The notes under the pieces: model-generated
What the model was told of the DNA's origin: nothing
Seen by the model: the letters and a program-made list of their open reading frames with translations, nothing else
Database searches by the model: none
Program-made: the position numbers and the translations under genes
Assembly: GCA_902622955.1 (NCBI GenBank)
Contig: CACNRP010000001.1
Coordinates: 97,543 to 150,531, forward strand
Direction of reading: 5' to 3'
Origin: an uncultured Pelagibacteraceae bacterium
GTDB lineage: Bacteria; Pseudomonadota; Alphaproteobacteria; Pelagibacterales; Pelagibacteraceae
Length of the DNA: 52,989 nt
Shown: positions 25,218 through 34,895 of the stretch, one piece after another
How the letters are laid out: each line of letters begins with the position of its first letter
How positions within the stretch are numbered: the stretch's first letter is position 1

Positions 25218-26287
25218 GAACATTTGTAAAATTTCTAACTTTAACTTTTTTTAAATCACTAATTTTTGTTTTAATAGTTATGTTATGTTTGGTTTATATT
25301 TTAAATCTCTTAAGTGAACTTGATTTTTTCAAGGAAATAAATGTTGATGTTTATTTCCCACTATTTTTATCATTATTAAATTCACCTGACATGGTATTTG
25401 AAATGTTTCCTTTTATATTTTTAATTTCTACTCAATTATTTTTTATAAAACTTTTTAATAATAATGAAATAGAAGTTTTTAAATATTCGGGTTTAAAAAA
25501 TACAAAAATTATTCAAATATTAAGTATAATATCAATTATAACTGGAATTTTATTAACCACTATTTTTTATAATTTTTCATCAAATATGAAAAATTTTTAT
25601 CTCAAACTCAAATCCCAATATACATCAGATGGAAAATATTTAGCAGTTGTGACTAAAAATGGGTTGTGGATAAAAGATGAAATTGATAATAAAATTATAA
25701 TAACCAACTCTTCAGAGATAAATCAAAATTTTCTAATAAACAATTTTATAACTGAATTCTCGAAAGATTATACAGTAATTAGAAATATCAAAAGCCCTAA
25801 AATAGATATCACCAATAATGAGTGGTTAATATTTGATGCAAAAATTTATAATAAAAATGATTATACAAATTATGATACTAAAAATTTAAAAACAAATTTC
25901 AATTTAGACAGAATTCAAACTCTTTATTCTAATTTATCCTCATTGAGTCTGATAGAGCTCTACGAATTAAGAGAAAATTACAAAAAACTTAATTATTCTG
26001 TGACCGAAGTTGAGTTACAACTTTTGAAATTGATATCTTTACCTATATATCTGCTCTTAATTTGTATTTTTTCATCATTGATAATGCTTAGAGTTAAAAG
26101 ACTTGAAAATACAACATTTAAAATAGCCTTAGGTCTATTTTTTTCTGTAATTATATATTACATAAATAATTTTTTTTTCGTATTAGGAAAGACTGAGAAA
26201 ATACCATTGTTAGCCTCTATTTTTTTTCCAATATTAATTTTTATTTTAATTAACAGTATTATGATATCTAGAATTAATGAAAAATAG
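25214..26287 (+). CDS. lptG: LPS export permease LptG
   Basis: Partner of LptF in the LPS exporter. It is 357 residues from the ATG at 25214, which overlaps the lptF stop as ATGA; an in-frame start seven codons upstream would add residues of no family value. It has the same three-plus-three membrane-helix layout with a periplasmic domain between; NSPDMVFEMFPFIFLISTQLFF and VELQLLKLISLPIYLLL are recognisable LptG segments. The end overlaps lptD by 11 bases. Sequence is strongly Ile/Asn/Lys-rich, as in neighbours. Confidence 0.9.
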   Translation: MRTFVKFLTLTFFKSLIFVLIVMLCLVYILNLLSELDFFKEINVDVYFPLFLSLLNSPDMVFEMFPFIFLISTQLFFIKLFNNNEIEVFKYSGLKNTKIIQILSIISIITGILLTTIFYNFSSNMKNFYLKLKSQYTSDGKYLAVVTKNGLWIKDEIDNKIIITNSSEINQNFLINNFITEFSKDYTVIRNIKSPKIDITNNEWLIFDAKIYNKNDYTNYDTKNLKTNFNLDRIQTLYSNLSSLSLIELYELRENYKKLNYSVTEVELQLLKLISLPIYLLLICIFSSLIMLRVKRLENTTFKIALGLFFSVIIYYINNFFFVLGKTEKIPLLASIFFPILIFILINSIMISRINEK

Positions 26288-28916
26288 AATTCAAAAAATT
26301 TTATTAACTTTATTTATATTAAATTGTATTTTTTTTAATGTTCAAGGCCAAGATCAATTCAATTTTGATGTAACAGAAATTCAAATTTTAGAAAAGGGTA
26401 ATTTATTTATAGGTGACAAAAAAGGAGTCATTACCACTGATAACAATATAATTATTAACTCTGAGAAATTTGAATTTAATAAAAAAAAAAATATTTTGAA
26501 AACGTTTGGTAATACAAAAATTAATGATTTAAATAATCAAATTATAATTACCTCTAATCAAACAACTTATTTTAAAAATGAGGAAAAGGTAATAACTAAA
26601 GGAAATTCTAAGGCAGTAAATGAAGATGGTATGATAATTACTGCTGATGAATTTCGTTATGATAAAATCAAAAACATAATAATAGCATATAAAAATGTAA
26701 AGATAAATAATCCTGTTAAAAATTATTTAATTTTTGCAGATGAAGTTACCTATTTACTAAATCAAAAAAAAATATTTTCTATAGGTAAAACTAAATCGAT
26801 AATTCAGTCAAAATATACAATAAAATCTGAAGACGTTGAATATCTCATAAATGAAAATTCTTTAAGCTCAAAAAAAAATACTGAAATAAATGATTTAAAT
26901 TCAAATTATTTTTATTTAGAAGAATTTAAATTCAACTTAAATAGTGAACAATTAAAAGGTAAAGATGTATTATTGGTTTCGAATTTTGGTTTACCCAAAA
27001 GTGATCAAATTTATTTTTCAAATGTTATTTTTGATTTTATAAAAAATAAATTTGTTGCAGGAAAAACAACTTTTAGAGCTGACAAAGAAATTTTTGATAA
27101 TAAAAATCAAGATCCGAGACTAATTGGAGTATCCTCAAAAGGTGATGAAAATCTTACAATAGTTAATAAAGGAATTTTTACTAGTTGTGATAAAGACGAA
27201 AAATGTCCTCCATGGTCGATATCTGCAAAAAAGATTACACATGATAAAAATAAGAAACAACTTGAATACGATAATGCATTATTAAAGATCTATAATATTC
27301 CTGTTCTTTACTTCCCTAAGTTTTTTCATCCTGATCCGTCAGTAAAAAGACAGTCTGGATTCTTAAGGCCTCAATTAAATGAAAGCAGTGTATTAGGTAG
27401 CTCGCTATATCTTCCGTATTTTAAAGTTTTTTCTGAAAACAAAGATATGACATTAAGACCAAGAATTTACGACGATGGTATATACATGCTTCAAAGTGAG
27501 TACAGACAAGAAAATAAGAATTCATCTTTTATTGCAGATTTTGGTTATACCTATGGCTATAAATCTGAAATTGAAATAGACGATAAAAATAGTCAAATAC
27601 ACTTCTTTTCTAAATTTAGTAAAAATTTACAACTACAAAATTTCCAATCAAGTGGACTTAATGCATCTATTTATAGAGTTAATAACGATCATTATTTAAA
27701 AGTATTCGACAATAGTTTATCCCAAACTATTTTAAATCCGACAAATAAAAATGTTATTACTTCCGCCGTAGAATTAATTTTAGACCATGAAAATTTTAAT
27801 TTTGATGCTGGGATGAATATTAATGAAACTCTGACTGTCGATAAAAGTAGTGATAGATTTGACTACGTCCCTTTTTATTACAATTATAATAAAAGTTTTG
27901 AAATTGCAAAATTACCTGGAAATTTTAATTTTTATTCCAAAGGAAATAATACCTTATCAAATACAAATAACTTAAATTCTGAAATACTAAATGACATTAA
28001 CTTTCAGTCTAGAGATTATATTTCAAAAAATGGTTTTAAAAATAACATAAATATGTATTTTAAAAACTTTAATACCATAGCAAAAAAAGATTCTATTATT
28101 AAAAATAGTCCTACAATTAGGTTTGATAATATTTATGAATTTACATCCTCTTGGCCACTTAATAAAAAAACCATTGAATATAATAATACGATAATTCCAA
28201 AAATTTCTTATAGAATTAATCCAAATGGCATGAACGATATGAGCAGTACATCAAGGAGAGTTCTATATAATAACGTCTTTAATATAAATAGACTTAATAT
28301 TAATGAGTCATTTGAAGATGGTCAATCTTTGACGCTGGGAGCAAATTATTTAAAAGAAAATAATCAAAACAAATCTATTAAATTTGATTACGGTATTGCT
28401 ACAGTTTTAAGAAATAAAAAAAGTAACAAAATTCCTACATCTTCTTCAATAAATGAAAAAAATTCAAATATACTTGGATCATTTAAAAATTCATTTAACG
28501 AAAATTTTTCACTAGATTTTAATTTTTCAGTTGATGATGACTTAAATAAAGTAAATTATAATCAAATTACTAGTAAATTAAGTCTAAATAATTTTGTAAC
28601 TACTTTTGATTTTATTGAAGAAAATACCGACACAAATGACATTAATACTATCTCTAATACAACAACTTATAATTTAGATGATAAGAATTCGTTTTCTTTC
28701 AAAACCAAGAGAAATAGAAAAATAAACTTAACTGAATATTATGATTTGGTATATGAATACAAAAATGACTGTTTAACTGCAGGAATAAAGTTTAGAAAAA
28801 CATATTATAAAGATGATGCAATTAAACCATCTGAAGATTTATTGCTTACTTTAACCTTAATACCTCTAACAACATATGAACAAAGAGTTGATAATTTAAA
28901 TGTTAGCTTTGATTAA
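26277..28916 (+). CDS. lptD: LPS-assembly outer-membrane protein LptD
   Basis: LptD forms the outer-membrane barrel that inserts LPS. The 879-residue protein has an N-terminal signal (about residues 7-25), an OstA-like periplasmic domain made of repeated strands (about 40-230, with TADEFRYD and FADEVTYLL), the conserved TSCDKDEKCPPWSISAKKITHD leading into YFPKFFHPDPSVKRQSGFLRP, and a long C-terminal beta-barrel. Cysteines sit at the TSC/EKC pair and singly near the C-terminus (KNDCLTAG), which differs in layout from the four disulfide cysteines of E. coli. It is placed directly after lptFG and before surA, its chaperone. Start and end overlap both neighbours. Confidence 0.94.
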   Translation: MKNRIQKILLTLFILNCIFFNVQGQDQFNFDVTEIQILEKGNLFIGDKKGVITTDNNIIINSEKFEFNKKKNILKTFGNTKINDLNNQIIITSNQTTYFKNEEKVITKGNSKAVNEDGMIITADEFRYDKIKNIIIAYKNVKINNPVKNYLIFADEVTYLLNQKKIFSIGKTKSIIQSKYTIKSEDVEYLINENSLSSKKNTEINDLNSNYFYLEEFKFNLNSEQLKGKDVLLVSNFGLPKSDQIYFSNVIFDFIKNKFVAGKTTFRADKEIFDNKNQDPRLIGVSSKGDENLTIVNKGIFTSCDKDEKCPPWSISAKKITHDKNKKQLEYDNALLKIYNIPVLYFPKFFHPDPSVKRQSGFLRPQLNESSVLGSSLYLPYFKVFSENKDMTLRPRIYDDGIYMLQSEYRQENKNSSFIADFGYTYGYKSEIEIDDKNSQIHFFSKFSKNLQLQNFQSSGLNASIYRVNNDHYLKVFDNSLSQTILNPTNKNVITSAVELILDHENFNFDAGMNINETLTVDKSSDRFDYVPFYYNYNKSFEIAKLPGNFNFYSKGNNTLSNTNNLNSEILNDINFQSRDYISKNGFKNNINMYFKNFNTIAKKDSIIKNSPTIRFDNIYEFTSSWPLNKKTIEYNNTIIPKISYRINPNGMNDMSSTSRRVLYNNVFNINRLNINESFEDGQSLTLGANYLKENNQNKSIKFDYGIATVLRNKKSNKIPTSSSINEKNSNILGSFKNSFNENFSLDFNFSVDDDLNKVNYNQITSKLSLNNFVTTFDFIEENTDTNDINTISNTTTYNLDDKNSFSFKTKRNRKINLTEYYDLVYEYKNDCLTAGIKFRKTYYKDDAIKPSEDLLLTLTLIPLTTYEQRVDNLNVSFD

Positions 28917-29865
28917 TTTATTTAAATCTTCAAAAAAAAATTTAAAGATAAATATTTTGATTATATTTTTGTCTTTTTTTTTTAGTAAGGATTTAATTGC
29001 ATTAGAAAATAAAATACTAATTAAAGTGAATAATGAAATTATCACTTCACAAGATTTAAAAAATGAAAAAAAATATTTAATTTTATTAAATCCAAATTTG
29101 AAAAAACTAGACCAAGACAGTTTATTGAAAGCTGCTAAAAACTCGATTATAAGAGAAAAAATAAAAAAAATTGAAATAGAAAAAAATACTATACCTTTTA
29201 ATGTAAAAAATGAAATTCTAGAGGGCTATATTAAAAATATTTATTCTAAAATAAATTTACAATCAAAAAATGAATTTGAAAAATTTTTAATTTCTAATAA
29301 TTTAAATATTGATTTTATAAGGCATAAAATTTCTGTTGAGCTTTTATGGAATAATCTAATTTATATGAAATACTCTCGAAGTGTGAAAATTAATAAAAAA
29401 GCTTTGAAAGACAAATTAATTAAAAACAAGAGTAAATATGTAAAAAGATATAATTTAAATGAAATAATTTTTAATTATATCAATAAAGAAGAATTAAATA
29501 GTAAATTTATAGAGATAAAAAAAGATATCGATCAAAAAGGATTTTCAAGTGCTGCTTTAATTCACAGTATATCTGATACCAATAAAAATGGTGGTGAGTT
29601 AGGATGGATTGATGAGAAATCAATTAATAAAAAAATTTATAAGCAATTGGAATTATTAAAAGATGGAAATTACTCTGAACCAATAATAATACCAGGGGGG
29701 GCTTTAATATTAAAACTTAATAAAACAGAAAAAATAAAGTTAAAAGTTAATTTAGATAGTGAACTAAAAAAAATGATTGAGATTGAAAAAAACAATCAAT
29801 TAAATCAATTTTCAAACTTATACTTCAATAAAATTAAAAAAAATATCATTATAAATGAAATATAA
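28900..29865 (+). CDS. surA: SurA-like periplasmic peptidyl-prolyl isomerase
   Basis: A periplasmic chaperone for outer-membrane proteins such as LptD. The 321-residue protein has a signal-like hydrophobic segment (about residues 16-34), a SurA N-terminal chaperone domain (KVNNEIITSQDLKNEKKYL onward) and one parvulin domain (about 185-285, with NEIIFNYI, GGELGWIDEKSINKKIYK and KDGNYSEPIIIPGGALILKL). E. coli SurA has two parvulin domains and 428 residues, so this is the compact form. Context after lptD and before pdxA-rsmA is the classic proteobacterial order. Overlaps lptD by 17 bases and pdxA by 11. Confidence 0.88.
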   Translation: MLALINLFKSSKKNLKINILIIFLSFFFSKDLIALENKILIKVNNEIITSQDLKNEKKYLILLNPNLKKLDQDSLLKAAKNSIIREKIKKIEIEKNTIPFNVKNEILEGYIKNIYSKINLQSKNEFEKFLISNNLNIDFIRHKISVELLWNNLIYMKYSRSVKINKKALKDKLIKNKSKYVKRYNLNEIIFNYINKEELNSKFIEIKKDIDQKGFSSAALIHSISDTNKNGGELGWIDEKSINKKIYKQLELLKDGNYSEPIIIPGGALILKLNKTEKIKLKVNLDSELKKMIEIEKNNQLNQFSNLYFNKIKKNIIINEI

Positions 29866-30820
29866 ACCTATATTAATAGTTGCTGGCGAACCAAATAGTA
29901 TCTTTCTTGAAATTTTTTTTAAAGCTTTAAAAAAAAAAAAAATTAAAAGTCCATTAATACTTATTTCATCACAAAAAATATTAAAACTTCAAATGAAATA
30001 TTTTAATTTTAAAAAAAAAATTAGAATTATAGATTATCAAAAATTACAAAACTATAAAATGGACAATAAATCTATTAATTTAATAAATATAAATTATGAT
30101 CAAAATCAACCATTTGAAAAAATCTCCACAAGATCTAATGATTTCATAAAAAAATCATTTAGTGTTGCTTTTAAAGTTATTAAAAAATATAAAATAATGA
30201 AATTGATCAATGGTCCAATTGTAAAGAAGACTTTTTTGAACAAAAAATATCTTGGAGTTACAGAATATATCTCAAAAAAATTTAAAATTAATAATAACGC
30301 TATGTTGATTTACAATAAAAATCTTTCAGTTTGTCCAATAACAACTCATCTTCCTTTAAAATCAGTAGCTAAGAAAATTACTAAAAAAAATATCTACCAA
30401 AAAACTAAACTCATAGATAATTTTTATAAGAAAAAATTTAATAAAAAACCTAAAATTGGTATTTTAGGTCTCAATCCTCATTGTGAAAGTATAGATAAAT
30501 TTAACGAGGACGATAGAATTATTAAACCAACTATTAAATTACTTCATAAAAAAGGTTTTAATATTTCAGGCCCATATCCTGCTGATACATTTTTTATAAA
30601 AAAAAATAGAGATAAATATGATGTAGTTTTGGGTATGTACCATGATCAAGTATTAACTCCTATTAAGACATTATTTGAATATAACGCTATTAATATTACA
30701 TTAGGTCTTCCTTTTATTAGAATTTCTCCAGATCATGGGCCGAATGAAAAAATGTTGGGAAAAAATTTATCTAGTCCTTTGAGTCTTATTCATGCAATTA
30801 ATTTTTTGGATAAAAATTGA
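29855..30820 (+). CDS. pdxA: 4-hydroxythreonine-4-phosphate dehydrogenase, divergent PdxA
   Basis: PdxA oxidises 4-phosphohydroxythreonine in pyridoxal phosphate synthesis. The 321-residue protein keeps the three metal-binding histidine contexts (ITTHLPLKS, LGLNPHCES and GMYHDQVLTPIKTLF) and the ending NITLGLPFIRISPDHGPN. It departs from the common pattern in two places: GEPNSIFLEI replaces the usual GDPAGIGPE, and HGPNEKMLGKN replaces HGTAFDIAG. These look like a lineage-specific subfamily rather than decay, since length and order are intact. A run of 14 A lies in the coding sequence at 29929. The stop overlaps the TTG start of rsmA. Confidence 0.85.
   Translation: MKYKPILIVAGEPNSIFLEIFFKALKKKKIKSPLILISSQKILKLQMKYFNFKKKIRIIDYQKLQNYKMDNKSINLININYDQNQPFEKISTRSNDFIKKSFSVAFKVIKKYKIMKLINGPIVKKTFLNKKYLGVTEYISKKFKINNNAMLIYNKNLSVCPITTHLPLKSVAKKITKKNIYQKTKLIDNFYKKKFNKKPKIGILGLNPHCESIDKFNEDDRIIKPTIKLLHKKGFNISGPYPADTFFIKKNRDKYDVVLGMYHDQVLTPIKTLFEYNAINITLGLPFIRISPDHGPNEKMLGKNLSSPLSLIHAINFLDKN
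29929..29942. repeat. 14-base poly-A run inside pdxA
   Basis: Fourteen consecutive A residues encode part of a Leu-Lys-Lys-Lys-Lys-Ile stretch in frame. Runs of this length are prone to slippage by replication and transcription machinery and to sequencing error. The frame remains open through it here. Confidence 0.9.
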
Positions 30821-31602
30821 TTAAAGCAAAAAAAAGTTTGGGTCAAAATTTTTTAATTGACAAAAATATTTTAGAGAAAATAACAAATACGACTGATATT
30901 CAAGATAAAATAATCTTAGAAATTGGACCTGGAACTGGAAACTTAACATCAAATATTCTTAAAAAAAAACCAAAAAAAATGTATGTAATAGAAAAAGATA
31001 ATAAACTTGTAATTGAGTTAGAAAATAAATTTACCAATCAGATATCAATAATTAATGATGACGTTTTAAAAATAGATGAAACCAATCTTTTCAATAACAA
31101 GGTTAAAGTTTTTGGTAATTTACCTTATAATATTTCAACTGAGATTTTAAATAAATGGATAATTAATTTAAAAGATAATTTTTGGTTTGAGTGTTTGGTT
31201 TTGATGTTTCAAAAAGAAGTTGCCGACAGAATAATTGCAAAATTTAATACCTCAAAATACGGAAGATTATCAATTCTCTGCAACTGGAAATTAAATGTTA
31301 AAAAAATATGCGATATAAATCCAAATTCATTTTATCCAAAACCAAAAGTTGATAGTTCATTATTATTTTTTTATCCTAAAAAAAATTTTATTAAAATTAA
31401 TAATCCTTATAATTTAGAAAAAGTTACTAGGGTTTTTTTTAACCAAAGAAGAAAAATGTTAAAAAAACCATTTAACCAACTTTTTAATGGAGATAAAAGA
31501 ATTTTAGATAAGCTTAAAATTGACCTTAATTTAAGACCACAAAATCTTAGTTTAGATACTTATTATAGATTGGCATATGAATATGAAAACTTAAGATGTT
31601 AG
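30817..31602 (+). CDS. rsmA: 16S rRNA adenine dimethyltransferase (KsgA/RsmA)
   Basis: Dimethylates two adjacent adenosines in the 3' end of 16S rRNA during late 30S assembly. The 261-residue SAM-dependent enzyme has [11 protein letters not shown], the SAM loop [15 protein letters not shown], and the catalytic NLPYNIST motif, followed by the C-terminal RNA-binding helices with [12 protein letters not shown]. The start is TTG at 30817-30819, overlapping the pdxA TGA (TTGA); no ATG or GTG precedes the conserved N-terminus, so the TTG is well supported. It is the last gene of the lptF operon and overlaps the gmk end by 12 bases. Confidence 0.94.
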   Translation: MIKAKKSLGQNFLIDKNILEKITNTTDIQDKIILEIGPGTGNLTSNILKKKPKKMYVIEKDNKLVIELENKFTNQISIINDDVLKIDETNLFNNKVKVFGNLPYNISTEILNKWIINLKDNFWFECLVLMFQKEVADRIIAKFNTSKYGRLSILCNWKLNVKKICDINPNSFYPKPKVDSSLLFFYPKKNFIKINNPYNLEKVTRVFFNQRRKMLKKPFNQLFNGDKRILDKLKIDLNLRPQNLSLDTYYRLAYEYENLRC

Positions 31603-32223
31603 ATTATCTACATGGCTTCTAATATAATCTAAATCATAATCTTTTGAGCCATTATTTATTATTGCGTTAATTAAATTTGTTATTTTGTTATAGCACTCAC
31701 TCAAATCATTATTTATAACCACATAATCATAATTAATCCAATGTAATACATCTCTTTCAAATTGATTCATTCTTTCTTTGGCTATTAATTTATCATTTGA
31801 GTGTCTTTTGGATAATCTTTCAAACAAAACTTCTTTACTAGGAGGTAATATAAAAAAAGTAATCAATTTATAATCTAATTTTTTATTTTTTATTTGATCG
31901 GCTCCTTGCCAATCTATATCAAAAAGAACATTTCTTCCTTTGTTTAATTTGTCTATAACTGGAGTTCGAGTTGTTCCATAAAAATTATTAAATACTTTTG
32001 CATACTCAAGAAACTCCTCATTTTTAATCAGTCTTTTAAACTCTAGCTCATCAACAAAGTAATAATCTTCATTTTGATTTTCTTCAGGCCTAGGTTGCCT
32101 GGTTGTATGTGATATTGAGATTTCAAAATTATCTTTTTCAGATAATTTTTTAACTAAGGTAGTTTTACCAGCTCCTGATGGAGAGGATAAAATTATCATT
32201 ACTCCATCTTTTTCTGATGGCAT
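31591..32223 (-). CDS. gmk: Guanylate kinase
   Basis: Phosphorylates GMP and dGMP with ATP. The 210-residue protein has the P-loop [11 protein letters not shown] at residues 13-23, the GMP-binding [21 protein letters not shown] segment, and [14 protein letters not shown]. Length is typical. It lies eight bases after acpP on the same strand, at the end of a fabD-fabG-acpP-gmk run. In most alphaproteobacteria fabF, mltG and a YicC-family gene stand between acpP and gmk; all three are missing here. Confidence 0.96.
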   Translation of the reverse strand: MPSEKDGVMIILSSPSGAGKTTLVKKLSEKDNFEISISHTTRQPRPEENQNEDYYFVDELEFKRLIKNEEFLEYAKVFNNFYGTTRTPVIDKLNKGRNVLFDIDWQGADQIKNKKLDYKLITFFILPPSKEVLFERLSKRHSNDKLIAKERMNQFERDVLHWINYDYVVINNDLSECYNKITNLINAIINNGSKDYDLDYIRSHVDNLTS

Positions 32224-32231
32224 TAAAATTT

Positions 32232-32471
32232 CTAGTTAGCTTTCCCTTCGATAAACTTAACCGCATCACCTACAGTTAAAATTTTCTCAGCTTCACTGTC
32301 CGAAATTTCAGATCCAAATTCTTCTTCAAAAGCCATCACTAATTCAACTGTATCTAAACTATCAGCTCCTAAGTCGTCTATAAAACTTGATTCTTCAGTA
32401 ACTTTAGCTTCATCGATACCTAAATGATCTGCTACAATTTTTTTAACTTTGCTTGAAACGTCTTCTGACAT
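32232..32471 (-). CDS. acpP: Acyl carrier protein
   Basis: Carries acyl chains in fatty-acid synthesis on a phosphopantetheine arm. The 79-residue acidic protein has the attachment Ser38 in [18 protein letters not shown], the usual four-helix length and the ending VGDAVKFIE. It sits 48 bases after fabG, the largest gap of this operon. Its base composition is less extreme than its neighbours, as usual for a highly expressed gene. Confidence 0.98.
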   Translation of the reverse strand: MSEDVSSKVKKIVADHLGIDEAKVTEESSFIDDLGADSLDTVELVMAFEEEFGSEISDSEAEKILTVGDAVKFIEGKAN

Positions 32472-32519
32472 ATTGATCCTTTTTGTTATAAATTCTTAAT
32501 AGTTTAAAAACCTATTTTG

Positions 32520-33257
32520 TCAAGCCATATACATACCTCCATTAACATGCAGGGTTTCACCATTTATATAACTTGATTGTTTGGAGCATAAAAAAAGTAC
32601 TACATTTGCAATATCGTCTGGCTCTCCTAGACGTGCTGAGGGGATTTTGGATATAATAGCCTCCTTAAATTTATCATCTATTTTGTCCGTCATCGCTGTC
32701 TTAATAAATCCTGGAGAAATACAATTAATATTAATATTTTTTTTAGCATATTCTATAGCCAAGCTTTTTGACATCGCTATAATGCCTGCTTTAGATGCTG
32801 TGTAATTTGCTTGCCCTAAATTTCCTGTATGACCAACAACAGATGTAATATTAACAATTTTACCTGATTTATTTTTTAACATTTTCTTTATTGCAGATTT
32901 ACTCATTAAAAAAGTTGATGTTAAATTAATATCAATTACTTTTTGCCACTCCTCTAGACTCATTCTTATTGCTAAATTATCTTGAGTAATACCTGCATTA
33001 TTAACTAAACAATCTAAACTACCACCAAGTTCTTGGGTTGCGTTTTCAATAAATTCCTCAATCTTATCAGTTAGAGAAATATCAAACTTCAATATTTTAA
33101 TATTTTTGTACTTTCTTTTAAGTTCTTCAAGTTTTTCTATTCTTGTGCCTGAAGCTATAATATTTGCACCTGCTTGGTTTAATTTTTCAATAATTGAATT
33201 GCCAATTCCACCTGAAGCACCTGTAACGATAAAATTTTTACCTTTTAAATCTATCAT
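32520..33257 (-). CDS. fabG: 3-oxoacyl-[acyl-carrier-protein] reductase
   Basis: NADPH-dependent reductase of the fatty-acid elongation cycle. The 245-residue short-chain dehydrogenase has the cofactor motif TGASGGIGN at residues 12-20, NNAGI at 86-90, and the catalytic Ser139, Tyr152 and Lys156 (YTASK). The ending YINGETLHVNGGMYMA is FabG-typical. It shares four bases with the end of fabD, and acpP follows, which separates it from other SDR enzymes. Confidence 0.96.
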   Translation of the reverse strand: MIDLKGKNFIVTGASGGIGNSIIEKLNQAGANIIASGTRIEKLEELKRKYKNIKILKFDISLTDKIEEFIENATQELGGSLDCLVNNAGITQDNLAIRMSLEEWQKVIDINLTSTFLMSKSAIKKMLKNKSGKIVNITSVVGHTGNLGQANYTASKAGIIAMSKSLAIEYAKKNININCISPGFIKTAMTDKIDDKFKEAIISKIPSARLGEPDDIANVVLFLCSKQSSYINGETLHVNGGMYMA

Positions 33258-34180
33258 ATTTTTAAACCTTCAATATCATTTTGACTGTTAATTGTATCAA
33301 TTTTTACATTTCTATTAATTCTTTTTACCAAACCTGACAATACTTTCCCAGGTCCAATTTCTATAAAATGATTTATATCATTTTCTATCATATTAATGAC
33401 GCTTTCTCTCCATCTAACTCTATTTTCTATTTGCTTTATTAAGAGATTTTTAAGCTCATCTGGATTTTTAATCTCATTAGCTGTTACGTTTGAAATTAAT
33501 TTATTTTGTCCATTTTTAAAATTAAGTTTGTTTAACTCTTCTGTCATAATTTTTGTAGCATTACTCATCAATTCACAGTGAAAAGGTGCGCTCACAGGAA
33601 GTTTAATGTTTTTTATTGAATTTTTTTTTAAAATTTTAATTAGGTTTTCTAAATCCTTTGTTTTTCCACTCAAAACAATTTGACCTTCAGAATTATCATT
33701 TGCAATTTGTACTCTTAAATTTTCTTTATTTTGTGTCAAAATTTTTTCAATCATTTCAACTGTTGTGCCTAGCACTGCAACCATTCCACCTTGCCCTTTA
33801 GGCACAGCATTCTGCATTGCATCTCCTCTAATTCTTAATATTTTTAAAGTATCTTCAAAATCCAGATATCCAGCACACGACAAAGCTGAATATTCACCTA
33901 AAGAGTGTCCAGCAAAGTATTTTGCTTTATTTAAATCTAATTTGAATTCATTTTTAACTATATTAAATATTGAGTAGCTTATTAAAAAAATTGCTGGCTG
34001 TGTATTAGTTGTTAAATCTAACTCTTCCTTTGGTCCATCTAGTATAAGCTTAGAGATATTAAAATTTAATGTTTCATCTGCTTGTTTAAATAAGTTTTTA
34101 ACTATATCAAACTTATCGTATAGATCTTTTCCCATTCCTACAATTTGAGATCCTTGGCCTGGGAAAATTACTGAAAACAT
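33254..34180 (-). CDS. fabD: Malonyl-CoA:ACP transacylase
   Basis: Loads malonyl onto ACP. The 308-residue protein starts with the canonical FPGQGSQIVGMGKDLYD and has the catalytic Ser93 in GHSLGEYSALSCAG and the active-site histidine in VSAPFHCELM. Length is usual for FabD. It is first in the fabD-fabG-acpP-gmk operon and divergent from rpsF across 87 bases. The fabH gene is not here. Confidence 0.97.
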   Translation of the reverse strand: MFSVIFPGQGSQIVGMGKDLYDKFDIVKNLFKQADETLNFNISKLILDGPKEELDLTTNTQPAIFLISYSIFNIVKNEFKLDLNKAKYFAGHSLGEYSALSCAGYLDFEDTLKILRIRGDAMQNAVPKGQGGMVAVLGTTVEMIEKILTQNKENLRVQIANDNSEGQIVLSGKTKDLENLIKILKKNSIKNIKLPVSAPFHCELMSNATKIMTEELNKLNFKNGQNKLISNVTANEIKNPDELKNLLIKQIENRVRWRESVINMIENDINHFIEIGPGKVLSGLVKRINRNVKIDTINSQNDIEGLKI

Positions 34181-34229
34181 ATAAAAAAAACTATTATTTC
34201 TGCCTTTTTAACTATTGTAATTGAACTTT

Positions 34230-34235
34230 TATAAT
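34230..34235 (+). promoter_or_regulatory. Candidate -10 element of the rpsF promoter
   Basis: A perfect TATAAT lies 33 bases before the rpsF ATG in the 87-base gap between divergent fabD and rpsF. The matching -35 position, TTTAAC at 34207 with a 17-base spacer, is weak. The leader does not show an obvious S6:S18-binding hairpin with the CCGAC signature. Confidence 0.45.
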
Positions 34236-34267
34236 AGTATATCCTCATTTTTTATTAAAGAACTTAA

Positions 34268-34615
34268 ATGAATTTATACGAACATACCATTATAGCTAGG
34301 CAAGATACTTCACCCAGTGAATTAAAGCAACTAACTGAGAAATATTCTAAAATCGTTGAAAAAAATGATGGCGAAGTTGTTAAAACAGAAAACTGGGGAC
34401 TTCTAAATTTATCATATTTAATCAAAAAGAACAAAAAAGGAAGTTACATACATTTTAAAATAAAAGGTAAAGGTAATGTAATTGATGAACTAGAAAAAAA
34501 TGAAGCTATTGATAAAAAATTATTAAGATATTTAACTGTTAGAGTAAAAAAATTTGATTTAGAAACAATCTATTTTGGAAAAAAAGAAGATAGTGAAAAA
34601 AAAAGAGAGCAATAA
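34268..34615 (+). CDS. rpsF: 30S ribosomal protein S6
   Basis: A 115-residue S6, the ribosomal protein that pairs with S18 on the 30S platform. MNLYEHTIIARQD, WGLLNLSYLIKKNKKGSYIHF and YLTVRVKKFD are typical. The C-terminal tail is short and charged (KKEDSEKKREQ). First gene of rpsF-rpsR-rplI, with a TATAAT box upstream. Confidence 0.97.
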   Translation: MNLYEHTIIARQDTSPSELKQLTEKYSKIVEKNDGEVVKTENWGLLNLSYLIKKNKKGSYIHFKIKGKGNVIDELEKNEAIDKKLLRYLTVRVKKFDLETIYFGKKEDSEKKREQ

Positions 34616-34621
34616 AAACTA

Positions 34622-34894
34622 ATGCCAAAAAGACAAAGTGGAAATAAAAAAGGTAAACAAAGTAACTTTGCAAAGCTAAGCATTTTTCAACCAAATAAAT
34701 ATAAATTTAAAAAAACTTGTCCATTATCAGTAAAAGGTGCTCCAGAAGTTAATTATAAGAATATAAAACTTTTAAAAAAATATGTATCAGAGAATGGTAA
34801 AATTTTACCCTCTAGAATTACAAATGTGTCTCAAAAAAAACAACGGGAACTTTCATTATCAATTAAAAGAGCTAGAAATTTGGCATTAATATAA
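34622..34894 (+). CDS. rpsR: 30S ribosomal protein S18
   Basis: A 90-residue S18, partner of S6. The core [47 protein letters not shown] pattern is complete ([18 protein letters not shown]). The N-terminus is basic and longer than in E. coli. It lies six bases after rpsF and one base before rplI, so the three are one transcript. Confidence 0.97.
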   Translation: MPKRQSGNKKGKQSNFAKLSIFQPNKYKFKKTCPLSVKGAPEVNYKNIKLLKKYVSENGKILPSRITNVSQKKQRELSLSIKRARNLALI

Positions 34895-34895
34895 A

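Noticed and set aside
34181-34267. S6:S18 autoregulatory leader before rpsF
   Set aside because: The 87-base gap holds no hairpin with the conserved CCGAC-type signature; only a TATAAT box is visible.
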